This document shows positions 35,088-43,936 of a stretch of DNA of 64,000 nt, piece after piece. A program made the translations under genes and the position numbers. A model generated the notes under the pieces. The model was given only the letters and a program-made list of their open reading frames with translations. It did no database searches and had not been told where the DNA came from. Each line of letters begins with the position of its first letter. The stretch's first letter is position 1. This stretch comes from Halanaerobiales bacterium (GTDB lineage: Bacteria > Bacillota > Halanaerobiia > Halanaerobiales > DTU029), in NCBI GenBank assembly GCA_022360715.1, contig JAKSCG010000078.1:1-64000 (forward strand). Direction: 5' to 3'.

Positions 35088-36005
35088 TTAATTCTTCAAA
35101 CGCGGATCCAAAGCATCCCGCAGACCGTCACCGACCAGGGTAAGTGACATCACCGTCATAACAATGGCAACACCGGGCGAAATAGCAAGGTAGGGATAAT
35201 ACCTGAGCTGGCTTTTCGCTTCAGATAACATTGAACCCCATTCGGGAGTCGGCTCCGAAACACCAAGCCCGATAAAACTGAGTGAAGAGATAGTAATAAC
35301 CGATCTTGCCACCGTCTGGGTTACCTGTACGAGAATCGGACCCATTGCATTGGGGAGAATATGTCGAAAAATAATCCTTTGATCACTGGTACCGCAAGCG
35401 CGAGCTGCCTCGATATACTCCTGTCCCTTGACACTCAGCACCGAGGAACGGACGATCCTGGACATTCGTGGTGTCTGAGAAATTCCCATTGCCAAAATCA
35501 GGTTAAAAATGCTGGAACCTAGTGCTGCAACAATCGTGATTGCCATCAGGGTACTGGGAATAGCCAGAAAGATATCCATGATCCGCATCAGCGTATTATC
35601 AACCTTACCGCCATAATAGGCTGCAGTGGCCCCGATCAGTGAACCGGCCGTTAAGGATACGCAAACAGTTGCCATCCCGACAAACATCGAGATGCGGCCC
35701 CCGTAAATAATCCTGGCCAGAACATCTCGACCAAACTGATCAGTTCCAAAAAAATGCTTAAGCGACGGAGATTGAAACCGAACAGAGAGGTTATGGGAGA
35801 TCGCCTGTCCCTCATAATCGAGGTATAGATCAGCGCCTAAAACGGCTGTGATCATCAGCAAAAAGAGCACCAGGCCGAACATCCCCAAACGGTTTCTTTG
35901 AAAACGGATCCAGACTGCTTTGAACTGACTCTTTTTTCTAAATTGATCGACTTTGGCCAGGGCACTAGGTTTAGTTACCAAGGCTTCCTCATTCAGTTCT
36001 GTCAT
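35088..36005 (-). CDS. Peptide ABC transporter permease, DppC type
   Basis: 305 residues. An N-terminal cytoplasmic stretch precedes helix 1 (LGMFGLVLFLLMI). FGTDQFGRDVLARIIYGGRIS, EYIEAARACGTSDQRIIFRHILPN and LSFIGLGVSEPTPEWGSML are the family blocks, ending with LRDALDPRLKN. Its ATG overlaps the stop of the DppB-type gene. Confidence 0.95.
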   Translation of the reverse strand: MTELNEEALVTKPSALAKVDQFRKKSQFKAVWIRFQRNRLGMFGLVLFLLMITAVLGADLYLDYEGQAISHNLSVRFQSPSLKHFFGTDQFGRDVLARIIYGGRISMFVGMATVCVSLTAGSLIGATAAYYGGKVDNTLMRIMDIFLAIPSTLMAITIVAALGSSIFNLILAMGISQTPRMSRIVRSSVLSVKGQEYIEAARACGTSDQRIIFRHILPNAMGPILVQVTQTVARSVITISSLSFIGLGVSEPTPEWGSMLSEAKSQLRYYPYLAISPGVAIVMTVMSLTLVGDGLRDALDPRLKN

Positions 36006-36955
36006 GATGCCACCTTCTTTACCTTTGTTATTTCATATTGCGACTTTAGCCTGGGGTCAATATAGGAATAAACGATATCGACAATTAGATTAATCACACT
36101 GGCAATTATTGCGGCAAACAAAACTGAGGCAATCACCATTGGGACATCCTTGGAACGGATCGAGTTGATCATAAGCTGGCCCAGACCCGGTATGGCAAAA
36201 ACTTGTTCAATCACAATCGTTCCGCCCAGGGCAAAGCCGAAGTTAACCCCGATGATGGTAACGACTGGCAGTAAAGCATTGCGGAGAGCATGCCCAAAAA
36301 TCACCTTTCGTTCGCGCGCACCCTTGGCCCTTGCTGTTCTGATGTAATCCTGGCGGATGACCTCAAGCATGGTTGAGCGCGTCATTCGAAGCAGTGAGGC
36401 CATGGTACTTGATGAAGCTGCTAACGCGGGAAGAATAAAGTGCCGCCAGGAAGCGATCCCGAGTGAAGGTAACAAGCCCCACCTTAACGAAAATAAGAGG
36501 ATTAACATCATGGCAAACCAGAACCCCGGCATTGATGTTAGCATCAGTGAAAAGCCCAACGCCACATTATCGGCAGCGGTGTATTGCTTTACCGCCGATA
36601 GAACACCCAGCGGCAACCCCAGAATAACGGCGATCAACATGCTGGTCAGGGCCAGCCGGAGGGTAGTGGGAAGCCGGGTTGCAATCTCCTGAAAAACCGG
36701 AATCTTTGTCCGGTAAGAACTGCCGAAATCCCCCTTAATTGCGTTAGAAATATATCGAAAATAACGGACAAAAAATGGATCATTAAGGCCCATTTCCTCG
36801 CGCAGGGCTGCATATTCTTCCGGGCGGGCACCTTCACCGAGGATCATCATAGCCGGGTCACCCGGTGTCAAATCCATAATCAAGAAAATAATAAAGGAGA
36901 CTCCCAAAATAACCGGAATTATTAACAAAAGCCTTTTGCCAATATACTTAAGCAT
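36002..36955 (-). CDS. Peptide ABC transporter permease, DppB type
   Basis: 317 residues starting MLKYIGKRLLLIIPVILGVS. DLTPGDPAMMILG, the EAA loop DYIRTARAKGARERKVIFGHALRNALLPVVT and FALGGTIVIEQVFAIPGLGQLM identify it. It follows the binding protein by 91 bases, a gap holding a hairpin that may help the binding protein message accumulate. Confidence 0.95.
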   Translation of the reverse strand: MLKYIGKRLLLIIPVILGVSFIIFLIMDLTPGDPAMMILGEGARPEEYAALREEMGLNDPFFVRYFRYISNAIKGDFGSSYRTKIPVFQEIATRLPTTLRLALTSMLIAVILGLPLGVLSAVKQYTAADNVALGFSLMLTSMPGFWFAMMLILLFSLRWGLLPSLGIASWRHFILPALAASSSTMASLLRMTRSTMLEVIRQDYIRTARAKGARERKVIFGHALRNALLPVVTIIGVNFGFALGGTIVIEQVFAIPGLGQLMINSIRSKDVPMVIASVLFAAIIASVINLIVDIVYSYIDPRLKSQYEITKVKKVAS

Positions 36956-36974
36956 TTTTGCTCCTTTCTGAAAG

Positions 36975-37009
36975 AGGTTGCAGAGGGGGATTAAACCCCA
37001 CTACAACCT
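36975..37009 (-). other. Intergenic stabilising hairpin after the binding protein
   Basis: AGGTTG and CAACCT close a stem whose inner part pairs GGGG with CCCC around an AT-rich loop. No T-run follows on the minus strand. Such hairpins between binding protein and permease genes usually raise the relative amount of the binding protein message; that role is inferred. Confidence 0.6.
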
Positions 37010-37046
37010 GCTTAATACTACATTCTTGTCTATAATTATTCGCTAG

Positions 37047-38636
37047 TTATTCGGCAAAATACATCGCACTGACCGCATATCTGTATACCGGATGGGCATA
37101 AACGTTTTTCAGCTCAGCATTAAAGAACATGGTGACACTACCGGAAAATAGCGGGAGAAGTGGCACATCCTCCTTGAGAATATGATAAACCTGCCGGTAA
37201 AGCCCAAGCCTTTCCTTTTGATCAGAGGAGGTTCTGGCCTGTTCGATCAACGAATCAACCTCAGGATTGGAATAACCGGAGTAGTTATTGCCGCCCCCTA
37301 GCATATTGCTGTGAAACCTTCTGGTAAGCACACTGTCGGCATCACGGACAGTGGCATTAATCATCCGCAGGCTGGCAACAAAGTTCCTGTTACCGCCAAC
37401 ATCCTCCAGAAAAGCTGCCCGCTCCATCTTATCAAAGGTAACAATAATCCCTATTTTCCTGAGCTGATCCTGGACAACCTCGGCCGGTTTCATATAAGTA
37501 TCGGAACCCTGCATGCTGAAAACAACCTCAAAACCGTCAGGATAACCTGCTTCGGCCAGCAGGGCTTTGGCCTGCTCAAGGTCCTGTTCATACCATTCAA
37601 AATCATCAACATACCCAAAAACCGATGTTGGAGCCAGGCAGTTGGCAACTTCCCCTAAACCTTCAGCCCCCCCAATAATGATATCACTTCGGTTAAGGGC
37701 ATAAGCTACCGCCTGCCGCAACCTTTTGTCAGTAAAGATACCGTCAGTAACATTAAAAGTAATATGATGCAGACCAACCCCGGCGCACTCCACATAGTCG
37801 ATCTGCTCAAGGCCTTTCATATAGGCATTATCACTGTCGGAGATTATATAGTAAACATCAAGGGTACCATCCTCGAGGGCGATAGCACCGGATGCGGCAT
37901 CAGGCACCAGCTTATAAGTAAGGTTTTTAATATAGGCCGGACGATCATAGTAATCATCAAACCTTTCCAGAACCAGGGCATCACCGCTCCTCCACTCTAC
38001 CATTTTATAAGCGCCGGTACCACAGGGATTTCGCGCAAAATCAATCCCGGCTGCCGCTGCTTCCTCGACAGCTCTTTTGCTAACAATTCCGTAAGTCATA
38101 TTGGTCATAACATCGAGAATGGGACCATAGGGGTATTTGAGGACACATTTGACCGTCATCTCATCAACCTTTTCAAAACGGTCAATAGCCTGGCTGATCG
38201 CACTTGAATAACTGGATTCCAGTGATCTGGTCAGCGAAAAATAAACATCATCAGCTGTCATAATATCGCCATTGTGAAATTTAACGCCTTCTCTCAGGTA
38301 AAAGGTGACCTCAGTATTATCTTCGTTAAACTCCCATTTTGTCGCTAGCCCTGGAACCAAAGTATTAAAGTCCCCTGGGGCTTCCTTAACCAGGGCATCA
38401 TAAAGCTGAAACATCATCATATGGGTTACAGAATCCTTGCTGGTAGAGGGGTCAAGGGAAGCTGCTTCAGCGTTAACACCCCACAGTAGCGAATCCTTGC
38501 TGCTCTTAATTTCACCTGGCGTGCTCGACACAACATCTTTTTGCTCGGATGGTCCGGTGGCTTGGTTGGCACAACCGGCCAGTACTAATATCACTAAGAC
38601 CAGTACAGTTAAAACAAAACCAATTTTTCGTTGCAT
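37047..38636 (-). CDS. Peptide ABC transporter substrate-binding lipoprotein (family 5)
   Basis: 529 residues. The signal peptide (MQRKIGFVLTVLVLVILVLAGC) ends in the lipobox LAGC, so the mature protein is lipid-anchored. The body is a family-5 binding protein, with FYLREGVKFHNGDIMTADDVYFSL, GTGAYKMVEW, DKRLRQAVAYALNRSDII and QAKALLAEAGYPDGFEV. It is the first gene of the operon that also encodes both C45 hydrolases. The shared GntR-type motif lies 120 bases upstream of the start. Ligand unknown, possibly the amide cleaved by the C45 enzymes. Confidence 0.95.
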   Translation of the reverse strand: MQRKIGFVLTVLVLVILVLAGCANQATGPSEQKDVVSSTPGEIKSSKDSLLWGVNAEAASLDPSTSKDSVTHMMMFQLYDALVKEAPGDFNTLVPGLATKWEFNEDNTEVTFYLREGVKFHNGDIMTADDVYFSLTRSLESSYSSAISQAIDRFEKVDEMTVKCVLKYPYGPILDVMTNMTYGIVSKRAVEEAAAAGIDFARNPCGTGAYKMVEWRSGDALVLERFDDYYDRPAYIKNLTYKLVPDAASGAIALEDGTLDVYYIISDSDNAYMKGLEQIDYVECAGVGLHHITFNVTDGIFTDKRLRQAVAYALNRSDIIIGGAEGLGEVANCLAPTSVFGYVDDFEWYEQDLEQAKALLAEAGYPDGFEVVFSMQGSDTYMKPAEVVQDQLRKIGIIVTFDKMERAAFLEDVGGNRNFVASLRMINATVRDADSVLTRRFHSNMLGGGNNYSGYSNPEVDSLIEQARTSSDQKERLGLYRQVYHILKEDVPLLPLFSGSVTMFFNAELKNVYAHPVYRYAVSAMYFAE

Positions 38637-38755
38637 ATTTTTCCTCCTTGTTTTTATTTTGATCAGCTGAAAACCCTGACTTTGATCCTACTTCTTTCAA
38701 CTACTAAGACTTTATCCGCTCATCACCTCGCTTGTCCCAATTTTTTAAAGTAATA

Positions 38756-38777
38756 GTACTGTACACCGGATCCAATT
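38756..38777. promoter_or_regulatory. Putative GntR operator, transporter copy
   Basis: The plus strand reads GTACTGTACACC, then GGATCCAATT. Seventeen of 22 positions equal the site before citC (43828-43849), with TACTGTA and ATCCAATT fully conserved. GTAC-T-GTAC is itself palindromic. It lies between the transporter operon and the GntR gene. Confidence 0.75.
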
Positions 38778-38792
38778 AACTTTAAAAATGTT

Positions 38793-39473
38793 TTATTCGA
38801 CCTGGGCCGTATAATCCTCAAGAAATGCCCGTTTAGAAGCCTCAATATGTTGACTGATCAATTCTTCGGCTTTATTAATATCTCTTTGATCGATTGCCCG
38901 GAATATTTCCTGGTGCTCCTTAATTGCGTTCCCCCTCCGCTCCGGTTTTTCCAGAGTAACTCGTTTAAACCTCTCCAGATAATCCTGTAATGTATTGATC
39001 ATGCTTGTCAGCCGCGGCATTGAGCTGGTGTGTAAAATAGTATCATGAAATTGCTGGCAGATAGTTACCAGTTGCTCAATATTATCTTCTTGATCGGCCT
39101 TTTCCATCTCCTGGACAATAGCCCTGATCTTATCAATCTCCTGCCCGCTTATCTTGGCAACTACATGTCTGATCGCAAGACATTCCAGCGACTTCCGGAT
39201 TTCATAGATTTCAATGATATCGCTCAGGCTAAAACCTTTTACGATGACGCCTTTGCGGGGAAGATACTCGACAAATCCCTCCATCTCCAACTTCCTAAGG
39301 GCTTCCCTGATCGGGGTACGACTGGTGTGAAACATCTCGGCATAATCATTCTCAACGATTCGTTCACCCGGTTTTATCTTTCCGTCCAGTATTGCTTTTC
39401 GCAACAGCTCGTAAACTATGTCCCGAATTGGTTTGACTTTTTTCAAAACTGAAGACTCAATAATTCGTTCCAT
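38793..39473 (-). CDS. GntR family regulator, FCD (FadR) subfamily
   Basis: 226 residues. The winged helix (about 12-80) contains AILDGKIKPGERIVENDYAEMFHTSRTPIREALRKLEMEGFVEYLPRKGVIV. The all-helical FCD domain (about 90-220) has spaced acidic and histidine residues (FHDTIL, EHQEIF, ISQHIEAS) that bind metal and carboxylate effectors in relatives. It is the last gene of the cit operon and lies just upstream of the transporter operon. The 22-bp motif before both makes it the likely joint regulator, possibly sensing citrate or another carboxylate. Confidence 0.93.
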   Translation of the reverse strand: MERIIESSVLKKVKPIRDIVYELLRKAILDGKIKPGERIVENDYAEMFHTSRTPIREALRKLEMEGFVEYLPRKGVIVKGFSLSDIIEIYEIRKSLECLAIRHVVAKISGQEIDKIRAIVQEMEKADQEDNIEQLVTICQQFHDTILHTSSMPRLTSMINTLQDYLERFKRVTLEKPERRGNAIKEHQEIFRAIDQRDINKAEELISQHIEASKRAFLEDYTAQVE

Positions 39474-39486
39474 CGTCTCACTCCTA

Positions 39487-40047
39487 TCATCTTGATTTAC
39501 CGTTTAGTGCCTTGGACTCAGCAAAATACTGCTCGGCCATTCCTTGAATATGAGCGGTTAACTCTGTGATCGGATGTCGATTGTTTCTCCGACAGACCTG
39601 AACATCACCATCACATAAAATACACCTGCGAGCATGAAACCCAATTGTCGAGCGCTTTAGTGCTTTTCCGTTACGTTCGATCACATCAAGGTCAAATAAT
39701 CTGCCCAGTTGATGCTTTTCCTCGATCTTAATAGTTAAGGTTTTCAACCTTTTGCTGCTTGCCTGGAGGCAATGATATGACTCCGGGCCAGTATCCTGCT
39801 GACAAAAACACTGATATCGGATCAGCAGATTTTCTTTTTGCAAGGATTCTTGCAGGACTCTTCTGCCCACGGCATGGATCTTCCGGTATAGGGGGGTGTC
39901 TTTCCGTGGCCCCGGTATGTTCAGTGTAAAACAGATCAGCTTACAATTGTATTCAGCAATCAAACGGCTCTGCAACTGAAACCTCTGCTCCCGTGCAGCG
40001 AGAATCTTCAATAACCTCTTTTGCTCAATCCCCGGCCAACAATCCAT
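39487..40047 (-). CDS. citX: Apo-citrate lyase phosphoribosyl-dephospho-CoA transferase
   Basis: 186 residues. LLKILAAREQRFQLQSRLI begins the domain, followed by CFTLNIPGPRKDTPLYRKIHAVG, LGRLFDLDVI, LKRSTIGFHARRCILCDGDVQVCRRNNRHP, all typical of CitX with its cysteine-containing end. It attaches the 2'-(5''-triphosphoribosyl)-3'-dephospho-CoA prosthetic group to the serine of CitD. It starts right after the citF stop. Confidence 0.93.
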   Translation of the reverse strand: MDCWPGIEQKRLLKILAAREQRFQLQSRLIAEYNCKLICFTLNIPGPRKDTPLYRKIHAVGRRVLQESLQKENLLIRYQCFCQQDTGPESYHCLQASSKRLKTLTIKIEEKHQLGRLFDLDVIERNGKALKRSTIGFHARRCILCDGDVQVCRRNNRHPITELTAHIQGMAEQYFAESKALNGKSR

Positions 40048-41577
40048 CTATTTCACCTGTCTAATGATGTCAATTATAGTTCCGTCTCTGTATTCAACTA
40101 ATCCGACAACCCTGTCCCCATACTCAATTGGTCGGGGTTTACCGGTTATTTGTTCAGCCTTTTCCTTCAGTTCTTCGATCGTACATAGAGGAAACCGGGC
40201 ATCAATCACCCGCTCAATCAGCTCCCGACGCAGAGGGTTTACTGCTGTTCCCCGGTCGGTAATAATTACGTCGATAGTCTGCCCCGGTGTCACAATTGTA
40301 TTCACCCGTTCGATAATGGTAGGAATCCGCCCCCGGAGCAGCGGGGCTACCACAATCGATAAATTCGCCCCGGCAGCGGTATCACAGTGACCACCTGATG
40401 CCCCCATTATCACCCCGTCGGAACCGGTTATCACATTAACATTAAAATCGAGATCAACCTCAAGAGCACTCAAGATTACAAAGTCAAGTCGATCAACCAG
40501 GCAACCTTTATTAAAAGGGTTAGCATAAAACGAGGCATCTATTTCATAATGGTGAGGGTTCCGACAAAGTGACTGGGCAGTTCTCAAGTCAAAACTCTGG
40601 GTATCGAACAGATTATCGACAAGCCCTTCCTGATGTAAGTCTACCAGTTGCTGGGTTATACCTCCCAGCGCAAAGCTAGCTGTAATCTTCTTTTTTTTCA
40701 TTAATTCCCGCAAAAAGCTTGTTACGGCCAGTGACGCACCACCGGAGCCGGTCTGCATGGCAAAACCATCGGTCAGATAGCCGGCCAGATCAATAAATCT
40801 AGCTGCCTGCCTAGCAATCAATAGCTCTCGCGGATTATTGGTCAGTCTGGTCGCCCCCGACATAATTCCTTGCGGATCTCCCACTTCCGCAACCTGGACT
40901 ACCAGATCAACCTTGGTCTGGGAAATACTAATCGGTAAGTTGGGGTAATCGACCACGTTATCGGTTATTAGTACAACCCTTTTGGCGTAGTCAGCATCAA
41001 CCATCGCATAGCCCAGGGAACCACAAACCGATTTTCCGGAAAAACCATTGGCATTACCATAGCGATCACAGGAGGAAACCCCTAAAAAAGCGACATCAAT
41101 TACTAATTGACCACTCTCAATTGCTCTGGCCCTCCCCCCATGCGAACGGATGATTACAGGAAGTTCCAACAAACCATTGGAAATTGCTTCAGCAAGCTCA
41201 CCCCTGATCCCACTGGTTTCAATCCGGGTTACTACCCCTTGACGGATCTGTTCGATTAAAGGCGCATGGACCGATGACAATGAACTTGAAGCAAGCGTGA
41301 TATCCTTGATACCAAGCCTGGCAATAGCTGCCATCACCATATTGACTATATAGTCTCCGTTCCGAAAATGATGATGAAAGGAAACTGTCATTCCATCTTT
41401 AAGCCCGGTTGCCACGATCGCCTGTTCAAGATCGTGCCCTAATTTACTTTTTCCGGAGAAGGAATTACTGACTATCCCCCTTTGCTCCTCTATATTTGAC
41501 CCTTGATAAGGCCTTAACTTTCCGATCCCCTTGATCGCTAATGGGATTTCTCTTTTAAGTATATTTCTATTCATCAC
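40048..41577 (-). CDS. citF: Citrate lyase alpha subunit (citrate:acetyl-ACP transferase)
   Basis: 509 residues, a CoA-transferase-like protein. VSFHHHFRNGDYIVNMVM, SSLSSVHAPLIEQIRQGVVTRIETSG, GGRARAIESGQLVIDVAFLGVSSCDRYGNANGFSG and ASGGHCDTAAGANLSIVVAPLLRGRIP are family blocks. It exchanges acetate for citrate on the acyl carrier. It overlaps citE by ATGA. The length fits the usual size. Confidence 0.96.
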   Translation of the reverse strand: MMNRNILKREIPLAIKGIGKLRPYQGSNIEEQRGIVSNSFSGKSKLGHDLEQAIVATGLKDGMTVSFHHHFRNGDYIVNMVMAAIARLGIKDITLASSSLSSVHAPLIEQIRQGVVTRIETSGIRGELAEAISNGLLELPVIIRSHGGRARAIESGQLVIDVAFLGVSSCDRYGNANGFSGKSVCGSLGYAMVDADYAKRVVLITDNVVDYPNLPISISQTKVDLVVQVAEVGDPQGIMSGATRLTNNPRELLIARQAARFIDLAGYLTDGFAMQTGSGGASLAVTSFLRELMKKKKITASFALGGITQQLVDLHQEGLVDNLFDTQSFDLRTAQSLCRNPHHYEIDASFYANPFNKGCLVDRLDFVILSALEVDLDFNVNVITGSDGVIMGASGGHCDTAAGANLSIVVAPLLRGRIPTIIERVNTIVTPGQTIDVIITDRGTAVNPLRRELIERVIDARFPLCTIEELKEKAEQITGKPRPIEYGDRVVGLVEYRDGTIIDIIRQVK

Positions 41578-42467
41578 CGGCCACCATCCTCCTTATTCAT
41601 CCCAGTAGCTTCGGCCAGAGCAAGTACCCTTTGCGCACGCTCAACTATTGGTTTATCGATCATTTGCTGGTCAAGGGAGATCACTCCCGCTCCCTTCTGT
41701 TCAGCTTCTTGCATTGCAGTAATGATTCTGCGGGCCTGCTCTATTTCCGTGCGGGTGGGCGTATATATCCGGTGCACAGTTTCAACCTGCCGCGGGTGTA
41801 GCACTGATTTGCCATCAAATCCGAGTTGTTTTATATATTCAACCTCTCGGGCAAAAGCAGCTTGATCCTTTAAGTCAGAAAATACTGTATCAAGAGCAAA
41901 GAGCCTGGCAGCCCTGGCCGCAATTAATACTTGACTCCTGGCAAAGAGGAGTTCACACCCCTCACTTGACCGACTGGTCTTGATATCAGCAACAAAATCT
42001 TCTGCTCCCAACGCAAGCGCAACCAGCCTTGGACTTGCCGTGGCAATATCATAAGCATTAACAATACCCCGGGCGCTCTCAAGTGCTGCCATCAGCTTGA
42101 TTGTTCCCAACTCAATCCCGGCCTTCCCTTCAATCTCTCCTATCAGCAAATCCGCTTCTTTGACCTCCTCCGCCTCTTCTGTCTTAGGTAATCTAATAGT
42201 ATCAGGTTTTGCTCTGACTATGGCCTCAAAGTCGTCTCTACCGTAAGGGGTTTCCAGACTATTAACCCGGACGACTGTTTCTGTTCCCTCATAATCAATA
42301 CTGAGCAGGGCATTGAATACCAGAAAACGTGCCGTATCCTTTTCCTGGAGGGAAACCGAGTCTTCCAGGTCAAACATCAGAGCATCTGCGCCATAAATAT
42401 GAGCATCCTTGAGCAAACCGGGATTATTCCCCGGTACATACATCATTGTTCTTCTCAACTGTCTCAA
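41574..42467 (-). CDS. citE: Citrate lyase beta subunit (citryl-ACP lyase)
   Basis: 297 residues from a TTG at 42467 that overlaps the citD stop as TTGA, with GGGTGG upstream, giving MRQLRRTMMYVPGNNP, the normal CitE beginning. A longer frame to 42548 would overlap citD by 85 bases. The HpcH/HpaI barrel shows LMFDLEDSV, RVNSLETPYG, ESARGIVNAYDIA, GAEDFVADI and GFDGKSVLHPRQ, with magnesium-binding acidic residues. It splits citryl-ACP to acetyl-ACP and oxaloacetate. Confidence 0.95.
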   Translation of the reverse strand: MRQLRRTMMYVPGNNPGLLKDAHIYGADALMFDLEDSVSLQEKDTARFLVFNALLSIDYEGTETVVRVNSLETPYGRDDFEAIVRAKPDTIRLPKTEEAEEVKEADLLIGEIEGKAGIELGTIKLMAALESARGIVNAYDIATASPRLVALALGAEDFVADIKTSRSSEGCELLFARSQVLIAARAARLFALDTVFSDLKDQAAFAREVEYIKQLGFDGKSVLHPRQVETVHRIYTPTRTEIEQARRIITAMQEAEQKGAGVISLDQQMIDKPIVERAQRVLALAEATGMNKEDGGR

Positions 42468-42763
42468 CTTTCGACCACCCGCCAAAAGCATTCTTTTGAC
42501 CCGGTCGCCCGAGATACTGCTGCCTGAACCCGGGCTTTGATGACACAATCCAGGGCTCCCTTATCGTTGGCTCTTACTATCACCTGGTTAATGCCCAACT
42601 CCCTGAGGGTATTACTGATTATTTTCCTGATTTGATCCCCAAACTGCTTGATCACAACACTTTCCAGCAGTATGTCGATCCCTTCGCTGTTCTTTGGTTC
42701 AATTACTACTAGAATATCGCTTGATTCAAGTGTGCCGGCCATTCCGGTTTTTTTTAGCTCCAA
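42464..42763 (-). CDS. citD: Citrate lyase gamma subunit (acyl carrier protein)
   Basis: 99 residues. The serine that carries the dephospho-CoA-derived group lies in MAGTLESSDILV. The remainder (LGINQVIVRANDKGALDCVIKARVQAAVSRA) matches CitD. It overlaps the 3' end of citC by 38 bases and the first base pair of citE, a compact arrangement suggesting coupled translation at fixed ratio. Confidence 0.95.
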   Translation of the reverse strand: MELKKTGMAGTLESSDILVVIEPKNSEGIDILLESVVIKQFGDQIRKIISNTLRELGINQVIVRANDKGALDCVIKARVQAAVSRATGSKECFWRVVES

Positions 42764-43811
42764 TCAGCCCACCTCCAGCTTCATTCCCAATCTTTTCCAA
42801 TATAGAATCAGCATCCTTTGATCTTAAAAAATTATAGGTTATCTCCGGAACAAGCTCCTTAACAAGGTGCAACTCTTTTTGTCTTAAATGCTTTCTGACC
42901 TGAGAAGCACTGACCACAACCCCTTTAATACTGAGTCGGGGAAGCTCAATCACCTCTATCCCATAACCGGGAAGCACCGTCTTCATCGTCTGATTGTATC
43001 TTCCGGTTACCGGGCAATCAGGCTCTGTACCAACATACCTCCTTTTTATTCCCAGGGCCGGAGCAATAAACTTAGCAAATATCTTAATATCCAGTAAAGA
43101 CTGGGTTTTTACCGCCTCATCCGGACTCTTGATAAAATATGTCGGAAAGGTAACATTAGAGATAATATAGTCCTTGCCCTTATGCACTTCCACGTTGGGA
43201 AGATGCTTGATCCCGTCTTTGACCAATTGATATCTGACTTCCGGGGGAAAAACCGATCGATCTTCCCATACAACAAAAAGGTGTAATAGCTCACAAGCCC
43301 GGGCCGCCTTTTCAATCAGATATTGATGTCCTTTCGTAAACGGGTTACAGTTTACAACAATGCTTGCCACCATATTTGCTGATCTTTTATATTTTTTTAA
43401 TTGCTTTAAATAAGCGGTAATTCCATCGGGTCTATTCTCCATCAGGACTACCCCGGCTGGAACCTCGATTATTTTGTAAAAACCTAATTGACTGAACTTG
43501 CCTGCATTTTCCGGTTTTGTATAGATAAAGAGGTGAAGTAGCCCCCTGCTGTAGGCTTCGGCCACCAGTCTTGATACAACCCGCCCGGCTATACCCCTCC
43601 CTTCATACTCAGGATCGACTGCGATACATTTAAGTACATTTCCGGCCAGGGAGCCGGTTGCAACAACCATCCCTTGCCGGTAAATAGCAATCGAATAGTC
43701 GACATCTGCTTCCAGACGGAGTGAATGATTAGCCAGGAAATGCTCAACCCTGGCTCTTTCCTCTCTATTATCTAATTGAATTGTTTGTTCGACAAAATGA
43801 TAAAACTCCAA
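42726..43811 (-). CDS. citC: Citrate lyase ligase (acetate:SH-citrate lyase ligase)
   Basis: About 361 residues from TTG 43811, which has AAGGTGGT 5 bases upstream; the frame is open to another TTG at 43847 inside the operator. An N-terminal GNAT-like domain (CIAVDPEYEGRGIAGRVVSRLV) is followed by a nucleotidyltransferase domain: VVNCNPFTKGHQYLIEKAA (HxGH-like site), VGTEPDCPVTGRYN and VSASQVRKHL. It acetylates the CitD thiol with ATP and acetate to activate the enzyme. Confidence 0.93.
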   Translation of the reverse strand: MEFYHFVEQTIQLDNREERARVEHFLANHSLRLEADVDYSIAIYRQGMVVATGSLAGNVLKCIAVDPEYEGRGIAGRVVSRLVAEAYSRGLLHLFIYTKPENAGKFSQLGFYKIIEVPAGVVLMENRPDGITAYLKQLKKYKRSANMVASIVVNCNPFTKGHQYLIEKAARACELLHLFVVWEDRSVFPPEVRYQLVKDGIKHLPNVEVHKGKDYIISNVTFPTYFIKSPDEAVKTQSLLDIKIFAKFIAPALGIKRRYVGTEPDCPVTGRYNQTMKTVLPGYGIEVIELPRLSIKGVVVSASQVRKHLRQKELHLVKELVPEITYNFLRSKDADSILEKIGNEAGGGLIGAKKNRNGRHT

Positions 43812-43827
43812 AATAACCACCTTTATA

Positions 43828-43849
43828 ATACTGTATCCTGTATCCAATT
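43828..43849. promoter_or_regulatory. Putative GntR operator, citC copy
   Basis: ATACTGTATCC then TGTATCCAATT on the plus strand. It shares TACTGTA and ATCCAATT at identical spacing with the site before the transporter operon. It lies about 17 bases upstream of the preferred citC start, so bound protein would block transcription. Confidence 0.75.
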
Positions 43850-43879
43850 TATTTTAGCTATATATTCTACAAAAAAGAT

Positions 43880-43920
43880 AAAACTCCTTCAAAATAATTA
43901 ATATTATTTGAAAAAGTTTT
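43880..43920. terminator. AT-rich hairpin after citG
   Basis: AAAACT-n-TCAAAATAAT and ATTATTTGA-n-AGTTTT form an extended imperfect stem directly after the citG stop, ending in T-rich sequence on both strands. It probably separates citG transcription from citC. Confidence 0.6.
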
Positions 43921-43936
43921 ATTATTGTGATTTGCT

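Noticed and set aside
36357-36692. Open frames of 60-190 codons on the strand opposite ABC permease, trp, pts and cit genes.
   Set aside because: They lie wholly inside well-identified genes, lack ribosome sites and have no family features; they are antisense shadows.
42464-42548. A citE start at 42548.
   Set aside because: It would overlap citD by 85 bases and add residues absent from CitE proteins; the TTGA overlap at 42467 is typical and gives the normal N-terminus.
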